This document shows positions 8,978-17,830 of a DNA stretch of 64,000 nucleotides, one piece after another; position 1 is the first letter of the stretch, and each line of letters starts with the position of its first letter. The stretch is from Henriciella sp. AS95 (GTDB lineage Bacteria; Pseudomonadota; Alphaproteobacteria; Caulobacterales; Hyphomonadaceae). The notes under the pieces were generated by a model. That model made no database searches and was not told the DNA's origin. It saw only the letters and a list, made by a program, of their open reading frames with translations. The translations under genes were made by a program, and so were the position numbers. The stretch covers positions 3,286,001 to 3,350,000 of the forward strand of contig NZ_JBBMQM010000001.1 of NCBI RefSeq assembly GCF_038900055.1. Reading direction: 5' to 3'.

Positions 8978-9724
8978 ATGAAACTCTCTACCTACCTGCT
9001 CGCAGGCGCGAGCGCCCTTCTGATCGCGGCCTGCTCACAAGGCGACGACTCGATTGATGTCGAGGCCGATGCACCGCCAGCCGAAACCGAAGTGTCCGAG
9101 ACCGACACCACAGAAACCGAAACGCCTGCACCGGAAGCTTCTGAAGGTGATATCGTCGCGCCTGCGGCCACCTACAGCCTCGAGCGGTCGCACGCTTTTC
9201 TCTCCTTCACCGTCATCCATAACGGCTTGTCGGAATATACGGTCGACTTCACCGACTTTGACGCCACGCTGGATTTCGACCCGGACGCACCTGAAGACTC
9301 AAGCCTGACGGCGACGATCGATCCGCTGGGCCTGAACGTCAATTACCGCGCCGACTACAAGGCTGGTCACCCGGACAGCGAATATGACAACTGGCCAGAA
9401 GCGCTGAGCAAGGATGCTCGCTTCCTCAATGCGACGGAGTTTCCCGAAATCACGTTCGTCTCCACCGACATTTCCACGACCGGAGACAATACCGGCACGG
9501 TGACAGGCGATCTGACCTTTCTTGGTGTCACGCGCCCTGTGACGCTGGATGTGACCTACAATGGTGCTGGCAGCGCACCCTGGTACGGCGAACGCACCCT
9601 GATCGGCTTCGACGCCTCCACGACGTTGAACCGTTCCGAGTTTGGCCAGGATTCCATGTCCGGCGTCATTTCCGACGAAGTTGTCATCGAGTTCTCAGGT
9701 GAATTCCTGGAGAATGAAGAATAG
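8978..9724 (+). CDS. YceI-family lipoprotein
   Basis: 248 aa. The lipoprotein signal ends in the lipobox LLIAAC, with Cys19 as the lipidation site. A 35-residue acidic Thr/Glu/Pro-rich linker follows. The YceI domain (YSLERSHAFLSFTVIHNGLS through DLTFLGVTRPVTLDVTYN) is clearly paralogous to the preceding gene, so the pair looks like a tandem duplication with one copy soluble and one membrane-anchored. It lies 29 bp after the first YceI gene and 18 bp before the cytochrome b561-YceI fusion. Confidence 0.93.
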   Translation: MKLSTYLLAGASALLIAACSQGDDSIDVEADAPPAETEVSETDTTETETPAPEASEGDIVAPAATYSLERSHAFLSFTVIHNGLSEYTVDFTDFDATLDFDPDAPEDSSLTATIDPLGLNVNYRADYKAGHPDSEYDNWPEALSKDARFLNATEFPEITFVSTDISTTGDNTGTVTGDLTFLGVTRPVTLDVTYNGAGSAPWYGERTLIGFDASTTLNRSEFGQDSMSGVISDEVVIEFSGEFLENEE

Positions 9725-9742
9725 CACGAATCTAAGACCAAA

Positions 9743-10936
9743 ATGACATCATCAGCCCGTTACAGCGCCGTCGCGATTGCCCTTCACTGGGCAATCGCGC
9801 TCGGCATCATTGGTATGATCGCCCTCGGTTGGAACATGGAAGGCAATGAAAGCCTCTACCAGCTCCACAAGTCGATTGGCATCACCATCCTGATCCTGAC
9901 CATCGCGCGAATCATCTGGCGTGTGATGAACCCGCCCCCGCCTTTGCCGGAAGAGATGAAGCCGCTTGAGAAGACAGCGAGCCATCTGGTGCACTGGGCG
10001 TTTTACGGGTTGATGCTGGCCATGCCCCTTACGGGCTGGCTTCTGGTCTCGACGTCATATGATTTCGACATCCCCACCGTCCTCTACGGCCTGGTAAGCT
10101 GGCCCGACATTCCCGGTGTCGGCTTCCTTGCGAATGAGACCGGTCACGCGATTGTTGAATTTGTCCATTCCAAGCTCGCCTGGGTCGCCATCGCCCTGCT
10201 TGTGCTGCACGTCGCGGGGGCTGTGAAACACGAATTCTCCGCCGAAGAAGGCGTGCTGAAGCGCATGCTTCCCGGACTCTTCGGCAAGACCACCCGGCCA
10301 TCCCCGCCACCGCATGGCTTCCTTGTCGCCTTTGGTGCCGCCATCGCTGTATTCGCCCTGATTGCATTCGTGCCAAAGTTCTTTTCCGGTGGGTCCGGCA
10401 CTGCCAACGAAACGCCGCTTTCCTCAGAGAGTGGCGCTTCCAACTGGACCGTGGACCATGGCCAGTCCGGCATTTATTTCTCCGGCACGCATGACGGCAA
10501 TGAGTATGAGGGCGAGTTTGGTGACTGGAGCGCCGACATCCAGTTCGATCCGGATAATCTTGAAGATGCCAGCGCCGTCGTCACGGTTCGCACAGCATCC
10601 GCCAATGCCAGCAAGAAGCTTTACACCGACAGTCTGAGATCGGCCGAATGGTTCAACGTCAGTGACTTCGCGACCGCCACCGCCACACTGTCCAACTTCG
10701 AGAAGACGGGCGACGATGCCTATGAGGCGGACCTCACGCTCGCCATCAAGGAGAGTTCGGTCACGGTGCCTTTCACATTTGAACTGGACATCGATGGCGA
10801 CGAAGCCCGCATGAAAGGCGAGGCGACGGTCCAGCGCACACCCCTCAATCTCGGCCAGCAATCTGACCCGACGGCTGACTGGGTGGGTGAAGACGTGCTG
10901 ATCGACGTTGAAGTCCTGGCCTCGCGCAAATCCTGA
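9743..10936 (+). CDS. Cytochrome b561 fused to a YceI domain
   Basis: 397 aa. Residues about 1-180 form a four-helix cytochrome b561 of the prokaryotic YceJ/CybB type, with His residues in or near helices (AIALHWAIALG, YQLHKSIGIT, SHLVHWAFYG, LLVLHVAGAVKHEF) that fit haem b ligands. A further helix at about 193-212 leads into a C-terminal periplasmic YceI domain (WTVDHGQSGIYFSGTHDGNE to the end). In E. coli yceJ and yceI are separate neighbouring genes; here they are one polypeptide. Inference: electrons pass between the quinone pool and an isoprenoid or quinone held by the YceI barrel. It is the third gene of the YceI cluster. Confidence 0.92.
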   Translation: MTSSARYSAVAIALHWAIALGIIGMIALGWNMEGNESLYQLHKSIGITILILTIARIIWRVMNPPPPLPEEMKPLEKTASHLVHWAFYGLMLAMPLTGWLLVSTSYDFDIPTVLYGLVSWPDIPGVGFLANETGHAIVEFVHSKLAWVAIALLVLHVAGAVKHEFSAEEGVLKRMLPGLFGKTTRPSPPPHGFLVAFGAAIAVFALIAFVPKFFSGGSGTANETPLSSESGASNWTVDHGQSGIYFSGTHDGNEYEGEFGDWSADIQFDPDNLEDASAVVTVRTASANASKKLYTDSLRSAEWFNVSDFATATATLSNFEKTGDDAYEADLTLAIKESSVTVPFTFELDIDGDEARMKGEATVQRTPLNLGQQSDPTADWVGEDVLIDVEVLASRKS

Positions 10937-10960
10937 TTGAGTGGTAAGCGCGGGCGCATC

Positions 10961-11896
10961 ATGACAGCCCCTGTGCTCAAACCGGACCACGACGCCATAG
11001 AGCGCGCAGCCGCCTGCCTCGCGGACGGCGGCCTCGTCGCCATGCCAACCGAGACGGTGTATGGCCTCGCCGGTGACGCGACCAATCCTCAAGCCGTTGC
11101 GCGCATATACAGGGTAAAGGAACGACCCGTTTTCAACCCGCTCATCGCCCACCTCGCCTCGATTGAGGCGGCATTCGAACAAGGCGACTTCAGCGATAAG
11201 GCACAAGCGCTCGCCCACCGCTTCTGGCCGGGCCCGCTTACCCTGGTGGTCAACGCAACCGATCAAACGACTGTCTGCGACCTTGCACGCGCCGGGCTTG
11301 GCACGCTCGCAGTCCGCGTCCCCGCCCATCCGGTTGCGAACGCCCTTCTCCAAACTGTCGGGCGGCCGCTGGTTGCGCCGTCGGCCAATCCTTCCGGCCG
11401 TATCAGCCCGACCAGCGCTGCCCATGTTGCCGCCGATCTTGGCGACAAGATCGATTTCATTCTAGATGGCGGCGATTGTTCTGAAGGTCTGGAATCGACG
11501 GTGATTGATGCGCGCGCAGACACCCCCGTCCTGTTGCGCTCCGGCACGCTGGGGCCCGACGATATCGCCAGCGTCTGGCCCGGCCTGACGCGCGGCGGTG
11601 AAGCTGGCGCACCGATATCCCCCGGCCAGCTGCTGCGTCACTACGCGCCCGATGCGCGTCTCCGGCTCAACGCTGACGCCCCTGAATCGGGCGAGGCCTA
11701 TCTCGGCTTCGGGCCCGGCGAGGCGACGCTCAACCTCTCCTCATCCGGCAACCTCGCTGAGGCCGCTGCCAACCTGTTTTCAATGCTGCGCAGGCTCGAT
11801 CAGTCGCATGACAGGATCGCCGTCGCGCCTATCCCGGAGACGGGTCTGGGGCTTGCGATAAATGACCGTCTGGAACGCGCCGCCAATCGCGACTAA
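10961..11896 (+). CDS. tsaC: L-threonylcarbamoyladenylate synthase (Sua5-type)
   Basis: 311 aa from the ATG at 10961; the frame also allows a TTG at 10937. The YrdC domain shows GLVAMPTETVYGLAGDA and RIYRVKERPVFNPL. The C-terminal part has the Sua5 domain signature PGQLLRHYAPDARL, so this is the longer Sua5 form rather than short E. coli TsaC. It makes threonylcarbamoyl-AMP from threonine, bicarbonate and ATP, the first step of t6A37 modification of ANN-decoding tRNAs. It sits immediately after the b561-YceI gene and 9 bp before the PaiB-like gene, so it may be read from the same transcript. Confidence 0.93.
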   Translation: MTAPVLKPDHDAIERAAACLADGGLVAMPTETVYGLAGDATNPQAVARIYRVKERPVFNPLIAHLASIEAAFEQGDFSDKAQALAHRFWPGPLTLVVNATDQTTVCDLARAGLGTLAVRVPAHPVANALLQTVGRPLVAPSANPSGRISPTSAAHVAADLGDKIDFILDGGDCSEGLESTVIDARADTPVLLRSGTLGPDDIASVWPGLTRGGEAGAPISPGQLLRHYAPDARLRLNADAPESGEAYLGFGPGEATLNLSSSGNLAEAAANLFSMLRRLDQSHDRIAVAPIPETGLGLAINDRLERAANRD

Positions 11897-11905
11897 AAGG
11901 AAAAC

Positions 11906-12511
11906 ATGCACCCGGCTCCGGCCTTCCTCGATACTGACCGCGACCGGCTCCTACGCCGGATCGATGCCTGGCCTTTTGCGCTCGTCATCGCTGTCGCAGA
12001 CGGCAGGCCGGTCGTGGCGCACACGCCGGTTCTGGTCGACAAGGCTGGCCTGCTCAGTTTCCACCTGTCCCGGGGCAATCCCGCCACCGCCGCGATTGAA
12101 CGGTCCGGACGCGCCCTGATCGTCTTTTCCGGGCCCAACGAATATATCTCACCGGACTGGTACGAGACCGCAGACCAGGTCCCGACCTGGAATTATCTTT
12201 CCGTCGAGGCTGAAGGAACCACCAGCATCATGGACGAGACGAACACGGCATCCTTCCTGGACCACCTCTCAGAACGCTTCGAAGACGAGCTTTATCCAAA
12301 GCCTGCGTGGACGCGCGACAAGATGACCCCTGGCCGTTTTGAAGCGATGCTGGGCGGCATTACCGCCTTCAATCTCACGCCAGAAAGGCTACAGGGCATC
12401 ACCAAGATCAGTCAGAACAAATCCGCTGAAACCCGCAAACGCGCGGCTGCACACTTGAAAGCGGTCGGCGGAGACCCAACCATCTCTGCCATGATGGAAA
12501 GAGACGCATGA
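11906..12511 (+). CDS. FMN-binding negative transcriptional regulator family protein (PaiB-like)
   Basis: 201 aa. The start MHPAPAF, the segment VAHTPVLVDKAGLLSFHLSRGNPA and the block IVFSGPNEYISPDWYE...VPTWNYLSVEAEG match PaiB-type proteins, a split-barrel flavin-binding fold named after the Bacillus sporulation/protease repressor. Whether such proteins regulate transcription in Proteobacteria is unclear; many are probably flavin or haem-binding enzymes. It ends with a 4-bp ATGA overlap into the FAD-linked oxidase gene, so the two are translationally coupled. Confidence 0.85.
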   Translation: MHPAPAFLDTDRDRLLRRIDAWPFALVIAVADGRPVVAHTPVLVDKAGLLSFHLSRGNPATAAIERSGRALIVFSGPNEYISPDWYETADQVPTWNYLSVEAEGTTSIMDETNTASFLDHLSERFEDELYPKPAWTRDKMTPGRFEAMLGGITAFNLTPERLQGITKISQNKSAETRKRAAAHLKAVGGDPTISAMMERDA

Positions 12512-13917
12512 CCGCCCTGCCCGCCGCATTCCTCGATAGCGCAAAATCCGTACTCGGCCCGAAAGGCTGGAGCGAAGACGCCGAAAAGCTGAACGAGGTC
12601 GCCTCGCCCTGGCGCGGCATCTGGCCGGGCGAAACGCCCTTTCTCGCGATGCCTGGCTCAACGGAAGAAGCAGCCAGCCTCGTAAAGCTCTGCGCTGAGC
12701 ACCGCGTCGCTCTGGTCCCACAGGGCGGCAATACCGGCCTTGTTGATGGCGGCACGCCACACGGAGAAATCACCGTTTCCATGCGGCGCATGAACAAGGT
12801 TCGCGCGCTCGATACGCTGAACAACTCGCTCACCATCGAAGCGGGTGCCCCTCTCGTGAACGCGCAAACAGCCGCCGATGAGGCAAACCGGCTGTTTCCG
12901 CTCTCGCTCGGCTCTGAGGGGCAGGCGACAATTGGCGGGCTCATCTCGACCAATGCCGGCGGCGTGGCTGTCCTGCGCTATGGCATGATGCGCGATCTCA
13001 TTCTTGGCCTGGAAGTTGTCCTTCCATCGGGCGAGATCTGGGACGGTCTGTCGGGCCTTCGCAAGAACAATACGGGTTACGATCTCAAACACCTGTTCGC
13101 GGGCGCCGAGGGAACGCTCGGTCTCATCACGGCTGCTACGCTGAAGCTCTTTCCCAAGGTCGCCAAGGCCACCGCCTGGGTCATCTGCGAGACGCCTCAG
13201 AATGTGGTCGACCTGCTCGCCCTTACTCGCGATCATGCCGGCGACACGGTCACCAGCTTTGAGATTATCCCGGCCAATGCGATCGAGATGGTGCAGAAAG
13301 ACGTGCCCGATACGCGCGATCCTGCGCCCTCGCCTTTGCCGTGGCGCGTCCTCATCGAAGTCTCGATGGCGCGCGAGGACCAGGCACGCGAAACGCTGAT
13401 GAGTGCCCTCAGCGACGCCCTGGAAAAAGGCCTCGCCGACAATGCCATTATCGCTGAAAGCGGGCAGCAGGCCGAAAGCTTCTGGCATATCCGCGAGACG
13501 ATTCCGCTCTCAAAGCGCGCCTACGGAACCGCCGTCAATCATGACGTCGCCGTGCCCGTGTCCGCGATCCCGGATTTTCTAGCCGCCACAAAAGCGGAAA
13601 TACAGAAAGTGGTGAGCGAAGCGGACATTGTGGCCTTTGGCCATGTCGGCGACGGCAACCTCCACTATTCCGCCTGTGAGCCGAAAGGCGCGGCAGACTC
13701 AAAGCTGTCAAATCATGCAGGCGAGATCACCCGGATCGTTCACGAACAGGCCATGCGGTTTGGCGGTTCGATCAGCGCCGAACATGGTGTCGGTCGCCTC
13801 AAACGCGATGAGCTTGCCGGGATCCGGCCGAAGGCTGCGACCGATACGATGCGCGCCATCAAGACCGCGCTCGACCCGCTCGGGATCATGAATCCAGGCC
13901 GCGTCGTCAGCGTGTAG
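12508..13917 (+). CDS. FAD-linked 2-hydroxyacid dehydrogenase (GlcD/D-2-hydroxyglutarate type)
   Basis: 469 aa. The PCMH-type FAD domain includes LVPQGGNTGLVDGG and GLISTNAGGVAVLRYGMMRDLILGLEVVLPSGE. The C-terminal FAD-oxidase domain has the metal/substrate motif FGHVGDGNLHYS and ends EHGVGRLKRDEL...LDPLGIMNPGRV. This is the family of D-lactate, glycolate subunit D and D-2-hydroxyglutarate dehydrogenases, which oxidise a 2-hydroxyacid to the 2-oxoacid. No glcE or glcF partner is present, which favours a single-subunit D-2-hydroxyglutarate or D-lactate enzyme. It overlaps the PaiB-like gene by 4 bp. Confidence 0.9.
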   Translation: MTALPAAFLDSAKSVLGPKGWSEDAEKLNEVASPWRGIWPGETPFLAMPGSTEEAASLVKLCAEHRVALVPQGGNTGLVDGGTPHGEITVSMRRMNKVRALDTLNNSLTIEAGAPLVNAQTAADEANRLFPLSLGSEGQATIGGLISTNAGGVAVLRYGMMRDLILGLEVVLPSGEIWDGLSGLRKNNTGYDLKHLFAGAEGTLGLITAATLKLFPKVAKATAWVICETPQNVVDLLALTRDHAGDTVTSFEIIPANAIEMVQKDVPDTRDPAPSPLPWRVLIEVSMAREDQARETLMSALSDALEKGLADNAIIAESGQQAESFWHIRETIPLSKRAYGTAVNHDVAVPVSAIPDFLAATKAEIQKVVSEADIVAFGHVGDGNLHYSACEPKGAADSKLSNHAGEITRIVHEQAMRFGGSISAEHGVGRLKRDELAGIRPKAATDTMRAIKTALDPLGIMNPGRVVSV

Positions 13918-13947
13918 ACGGCAAACGGGCAGAGCGGTCCGCCTGTG

Positions 13948-15111
13948 TCAGGCGTCGCGAACCGCCCTGCCTCTGCCGGAAGCCAGGACAAGCAGCGCAA
14001 CCAGCGCAATACTCGTCCCCTGGGAGGAAAACACTTCCAGCATGATTGCGAAAAACCAGGCCGGCAGCCCCTTGGACGGCCCTTCCTGGTTGAGAACCGC
14101 GGGGCCACCTTCACCCAGCAGGCTGAGCCGCGCGGCTTCAATCTTCGCCTCTAGCGCAGCTCGGCGCTTGGCAAGACCAAGTTCGTTTTGCGCGTCGCGA
14201 TAGGGCTTCTGATGCGTGCGCCCTGCTTCTTCGACCCCGCGCAGATAGGCCTCAAGCCCCTCAACGGACCGTGTTTCGGCCGGAATGCCTTCAAGCTGAC
14301 GGACGTAATCGGCAATCTGCGCCTCTATCAGAGGGCGCGCCGCTGCCGCTTCGGCTTCGGCCTCGATGCGGGCATCGCTGTTCGACTGCATGAAGAGCGC
14401 TGTACCGAGAACGCTGGTGGCGGCGCCGGCAAGCGCAAACACAAGCGCCCGCGCGCCCTCTTTGCGCCTTCCGCCCGACACGTGCCACCAGAAGAATGTG
14501 AAACCGCCAAACGAACAGACCGTCGCGATCACCCCTGCCCAGCCCCAGATCCTGCCCTGCACCGGGTCGGCCACGCTGGCCCCGAACGCCTGGTAATTGG
14601 CAAAAGCCGAGAGACCGGCTGCCGCCAGCCCTGCTGCCAGGAAGACCAGCGACAGCAAACAGATGATGAGCGTCTCGAACACGCTACGCCGGTGCTGGCT
14701 CTTGACGGGCTCTTGCGGCGCTTCATCGGCCGGTTTTGAAACGAGCTCCTCCATGAGTTCGGCCTGCCAGACCTGCTCTTCGGCCACCGCAGGCGCGACC
14801 GTCTCTTTCGGTGCTGCCGGTACGGGCGCGCGGTCGGCATGAAGCGGAATGATCTCAGCCTCGGAGTACACCTCCGCGTCCTGCACGATTTCGGCGTCTT
14901 CCAGTTCGCTGAGATATGTCTTGATCGGCGCGGCAACGCCGCAATTTGAACATCTTGCCTGACCGGTCGAAAGGCTGAGCTTCAGAGCCCGCGGCGCATT
15001 ACAGGCCGGGCACTCAACGCGCGCACTATCGCCATCGCCAAAAAGCTCGCCAAATCCGTGCGCAACCAAGAGAGACCACAGTTCGCCGGTCCGTTCCTGA
15101 ATAGCTTCCAT
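13948..15111 (-). CDS. Zinc-ribbon membrane protein of unknown function
   Basis: 387 aa. The N-terminus holds a zinc ribbon with two Cys pairs (CPAC at 34-37 and CSNC at 54-57). An acidic, Pro/Ala-rich linker follows (about 65-140). Three membrane helices (about 150-180, 192-212 and 225-243), a charged coiled-coil region rich in Glu, Ala and Arg (about 245-340) and a last hydrophobic helix near the C-terminus complete it. The ribbon may bind nucleic acid or protein on the cytoplasmic side. I do not recognise a named family. It is convergent with the FAD oxidase gene (30-bp gap). Confidence 0.75.
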   Translation of the reverse strand: MEAIQERTGELWSLLVAHGFGELFGDGDSARVECPACNAPRALKLSLSTGQARCSNCGVAAPIKTYLSELEDAEIVQDAEVYSEAEIIPLHADRAPVPAAPKETVAPAVAEEQVWQAELMEELVSKPADEAPQEPVKSQHRRSVFETLIICLLSLVFLAAGLAAAGLSAFANYQAFGASVADPVQGRIWGWAGVIATVCSFGGFTFFWWHVSGGRRKEGARALVFALAGAATSVLGTALFMQSNSDARIEAEAEAAAARPLIEAQIADYVRQLEGIPAETRSVEGLEAYLRGVEEAGRTHQKPYRDAQNELGLAKRRAALEAKIEAARLSLLGEGGPAVLNQEGPSKGLPAWFFAIMLEVFSSQGTSIALVALLVLASGRGRAVRDA

Positions 15112-15181
15112 GAAATTTCGCCCTGTTTACCAATAAACTCGCCCAATAAGCGAACACAAACAGAACAAAACGGGAATTTTG

Positions 15182-15721
15182 TCAAGACCTGTCGACAAGC
15201 ACAGCGACGAACACCGCCGGTTGGTTTCCCTCGACCACCCAGGCATGATTGGTCGCGCGCTGGACCACCACCTGGCCGGGTTCGATAATGGCCTCGTCCT
15301 CATCAAGCAGCAGTTTGACCCGTCCGCTGATCAGGATGATCGCATCGATCGTGTCAGTCTTGTGCATGGCCGGATGACGGCTCGTATCGGGTTGATGGTC
15401 GCCGGCTCCCATCTCCTCAAAGCGAGCCCGTGTAAAAGCGCGCATGTCCTCATCGGAAATGCCTTCAGGGGCTGGCTCGATGGCAAACCAGCGGATCTTG
15501 ACCCCGTTCTTTGGCGGCGAGAGCAAGGGTGTGCCTTGGCCCTTGTCTTCAGTCTCGGCAGCATCGACCGGTCCACTCAGCGTGTCGGTCCATATCTCAT
15601 AGAGCCCGCCGAGCTCGCCGCTCTTGAATTCGGCCGCCTGAGGGCCGTCAATCATGATGCGCGAACGACCCGCCTCATCTTCGCCCGTCACGACCCTGCG
15701 CAATTTCAATCCATCACTCAT
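15182..15721 (-). CDS. Cupin-domain protein
   Basis: 179 aa. The start at 15721 is set by a GGAGG 7 nt upstream; the frame opens 15 nt earlier. The C-terminal half is a single cupin barrel: HPAMHKTDTIDAIILISGRVKLLLDEDEAIIEPGQVVVQRATNHAW gives the usual two cupin motifs, with His and Glu-type ligands only partly kept. Cupins of this sort are small-molecule enzymes or binding proteins, and the substrate cannot be read. It is divergent from the desaturase gene across a 172-bp gap. Confidence 0.85.
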   Translation of the reverse strand: MSDGLKLRRVVTGEDEAGRSRIMIDGPQAAEFKSGELGGLYEIWTDTLSGPVDAAETEDKGQGTPLLSPPKNGVKIRWFAIEPAPEGISDEDMRAFTRARFEEMGAGDHQPDTSRHPAMHKTDTIDAIILISGRVKLLLDEDEAIIEPGQVVVQRATNHAWVVEGNQPAVFVAVLVDRS

Positions 15722-15816
15722 GGTGTTTCCTCCCATCTGTAGTTATGGCCAGCGCGGCCTGTGCGACACAATCGCGCTCCAAAGCAGTCTTGCCATCACT
15801 TTGCCTCTTTCGAAAA

Positions 15817-15833
15817 CTGATAATCATTCTTAA
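15817..15833. promoter_or_regulatory. Fur-box-like A/T-rich element
   Basis: The stretch TGATAATCATTCTTA matches the core of the Fur consensus (GATAAT followed by ATCATT) in the gap between the cupin and desaturase genes, about 60 bp before the desaturase start. Desaturases are di-iron enzymes, so iron control would make sense. Only one partial box is seen. Confidence 0.25.
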
Positions 15834-15893
15834 GAGTCTGATAGTCGATGCAGGCGACACTGCACCTGTCACGACGTTCCTCAGGAGGGCTGA

Positions 15894-16790
15894 ATGCCGA
15901 AGATTCCGCGTTCAATCGCGATACCGAAGAGCTGGAAGACGTTCAATTTTGCGAGCTGTTTTTCCGCTTTCATCTATCCGGCACTCGGGATCGCCCTGCT
16001 CACCACCATGGTGGCGCTTGGGTTCGCCCTGACCCACATCGAACTGAAGCTCTGGTACCTGCCGCTTTCGCTCGGTGTGATCGCTTTCACGGTCTTCATC
16101 TGCAATGCTGGCATCGGCCCGCTTCACCGCCTGATGCAGCACCGCGCCGGCGAAATGCGCTGGCCTGCGCAGGTCATCACCATGCTGAACCTCGTCATTG
16201 CGATGCAGGGCGAAGTGAAGGACTGGGTCAATTATCACTCCCAGCACCACCGCTTCGCTGACGGTCCGGGCGATCCGCATAATCCGTTTGAGTCCAAACG
16301 CTGGGCCTGGGTCGGCTGGATCCTGTTCCGCGACCAGAAGGATATGATGCGCCCGATGCCAATGTGGTTGAAGAACCACCCGGTCATTGTCTGGATGGAC
16401 GGCTTCTACAACTCGATCTCGCTGGTGGTGCACCTCTTCATCCCTGCCGCGATCTATCTGATCGTATGGGCCGCTGGCGGCTCACTCGTCCTGACGGCGA
16501 TCATTCATGCGAGCGTCGTCATCGGACGCGCCATCCAGTTCCACGCAACGACCTACGGCATCAACGTGCTCGGCCATCTCAAGACGCCGGCCTGGGCCGA
16601 CCACATGATGGCTCTGCTGACCGGTGGCGAAGCGTTCCACGACCATCATCATGATGAGCCGATTTCCGCCCTCCACCGTCCTCGCAAGGGCGTCTGGAAC
16701 CGCATTGTCGATTACAACGGCACGATGCTGCTTCTGTACGAGAAGATCGGCTGGGTGAAGAACCTCAAGATCGCTCCGCAATTTGCGTGA
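15894..16790 (+). CDS. Fatty-acid desaturase (acyl-CoA delta-9 desaturase type)
   Basis: 298 aa with a strong ribosome-binding site (AGGAGG, 5 nt before the ATG). It has about four to five membrane helices and the three histidine clusters of the membrane di-iron desaturases: HRLMQHR (box 1), HSQHHRF (box 2) and FHDHHHDEP (box 3). The box spacing is that of the delta-9/stearoyl-CoA type. It would insert a double bond in acyl chains at the inner membrane using oxygen and a reductant, adjusting membrane fluidity. The Nudix gene overlaps its end by 4 bp. Confidence 0.92.
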   Translation: MPKIPRSIAIPKSWKTFNFASCFSAFIYPALGIALLTTMVALGFALTHIELKLWYLPLSLGVIAFTVFICNAGIGPLHRLMQHRAGEMRWPAQVITMLNLVIAMQGEVKDWVNYHSQHHRFADGPGDPHNPFESKRWAWVGWILFRDQKDMMRPMPMWLKNHPVIVWMDGFYNSISLVVHLFIPAAIYLIVWAAGGSLVLTAIIHASVVIGRAIQFHATTYGINVLGHLKTPAWADHMMALLTGGEAFHDHHHDEPISALHRPRKGVWNRIVDYNGTMLLLYEKIGWVKNLKIAPQFA

Positions 16791-17377
16791 AGGGCAAGGC
16801 TGGCAAACCGCCTGTCAGCAATCTCGAACGGACGGTCCTGTCTGACGACTGGGCCGTCCTTTCAAAATATGACTTCGACATAAAATGCAGCGACGGCGCG
16901 ACCGAGCATCTCAATCGCGAAATCTACCATCGCGGGGATTCCGTTGCGGTGTTGCCCTACGACCCGGAGCGAAAGACCGTCCTGCTGATCCGTCAGTTCA
17001 GGCTGGCAGCCTATCTGGTCGATGGATCAGAGGCTCTGATAGAAGCGTGTGCCGGCGCAATCGAGAATGAAAGTCCGGAGGCGTCCGCAAGACGGGAGGC
17101 GCTGGAAGAACTTGGCTATAAGCTGATGGCGCTTGAGCCCGTGATGGAAGCGTTCTCCAGCCCCGGCAGCATGACCGAGCGCTTCTTCGGCTTTCTTGCA
17201 AACTATTCGCCCGCCGACCGGAAAGATGCCGGTGGCGGGCGTAAGGATGAAGGCGAGGATATCGAGGTTCTGGAGATGCCGCTCGACGAAGCAGTTTCGC
17301 TTGTCCGCGCAGGCGACATCCGCGACGCCAAGACAATCGCCTTGTTGCAGGCCCTGAGACTGAGCCAGCTCAGCTAG
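16787..17377 (+). CDS. Nudix hydrolase (ADP-ribose pyrophosphatase / NudK-like)
   Basis: 196 aa with a GTG start overlapping the desaturase stop. The Nudix box is complete: GAIENESPEASARREALEEL followed by GY, with the REALEELGY metal-binding helix. VLLIRQFRLAAYLVDGSEALIEACAG upstream is the pattern of ADP-ribose or GDP-mannose pyrophosphatases (NudF/NudK group). A Gly/Asp/Glu-rich loop (DAGGGRKDEGED, about 146-157) lies before the last strand. It hydrolyses a nucleoside-diphosphate-X; the exact substrate is not certain. Translational coupling to the desaturase is evident, functional coupling is not. Confidence 0.88.
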   Translation: MKGKAGKPPVSNLERTVLSDDWAVLSKYDFDIKCSDGATEHLNREIYHRGDSVAVLPYDPERKTVLLIRQFRLAAYLVDGSEALIEACAGAIENESPEASARREALEELGYKLMALEPVMEAFSSPGSMTERFFGFLANYSPADRKDAGGGRKDEGEDIEVLEMPLDEAVSLVRAGDIRDAKTIALLQALRLSQLS

Positions 17378-17403
17378 GCTCAGTCACCAGCGGGCGACCA
17401 CAC

Positions 17404-17739
17404 TCAGGCCGTCTGGTCTTCAACTTTCGCGTCGGCCGCATTCTTCATGACAGATTGCACGCCATTGTCGCGGCCCGACTCGGTTTTGTAGGTCTGCGAG
17501 GTGCCGACAACCTGGCCATTCGATGCTTTCACGTTGAACATGAATTTGTCCGCACCAGCCGATTTCTTTTCAAACCGCGCTTCATTGGCCGAATTCGTCT
17601 TGACGGACTCGATGCCTTTTACGGCGCTGGCGTGCTGCTTGTAGCCCTCGCTCGTCAGGATGATCTCGCCATTGCCGGCCTTGAGACGGAAGCGAAACTC
17701 ACCCGCCTTGTCTTTAAAGAGCTCGAATTTAGCTGCCAT
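17404..17739 (-). CDS. YegP/DUF1508 family protein
   Basis: 111 aa made of two tandem DUF1508 repeats: FELFKDKAGEFRFRLKAGNG...SEGYKQHASAVKGIESVKTN and RFEKKSAGADKFMFNVKASN...SQTYKTESGRDNGVQSVMKN. Each unit has the beta-beta-beta-helix pattern of the YegP fold. The function is unknown. An AAGGA 8 nt before the ATG supports the start. It is convergent with the Nudix gene (26-bp gap). Confidence 0.92.
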   Translation of the reverse strand: MAAKFELFKDKAGEFRFRLKAGNGEIILTSEGYKQHASAVKGIESVKTNSANEARFEKKSAGADKFMFNVKASNGQVVGTSQTYKTESGRDNGVQSVMKNAADAKVEDQTA

Positions 17740-17830
17740 GTTCTGTTCCTTTTACTACAGATCGCAGGAATTGATCCTTATCCGGGATCGCTCCGCTCGC
17801 GGCCAAAGTCAAGTTGGCGGGCGACCGCCA

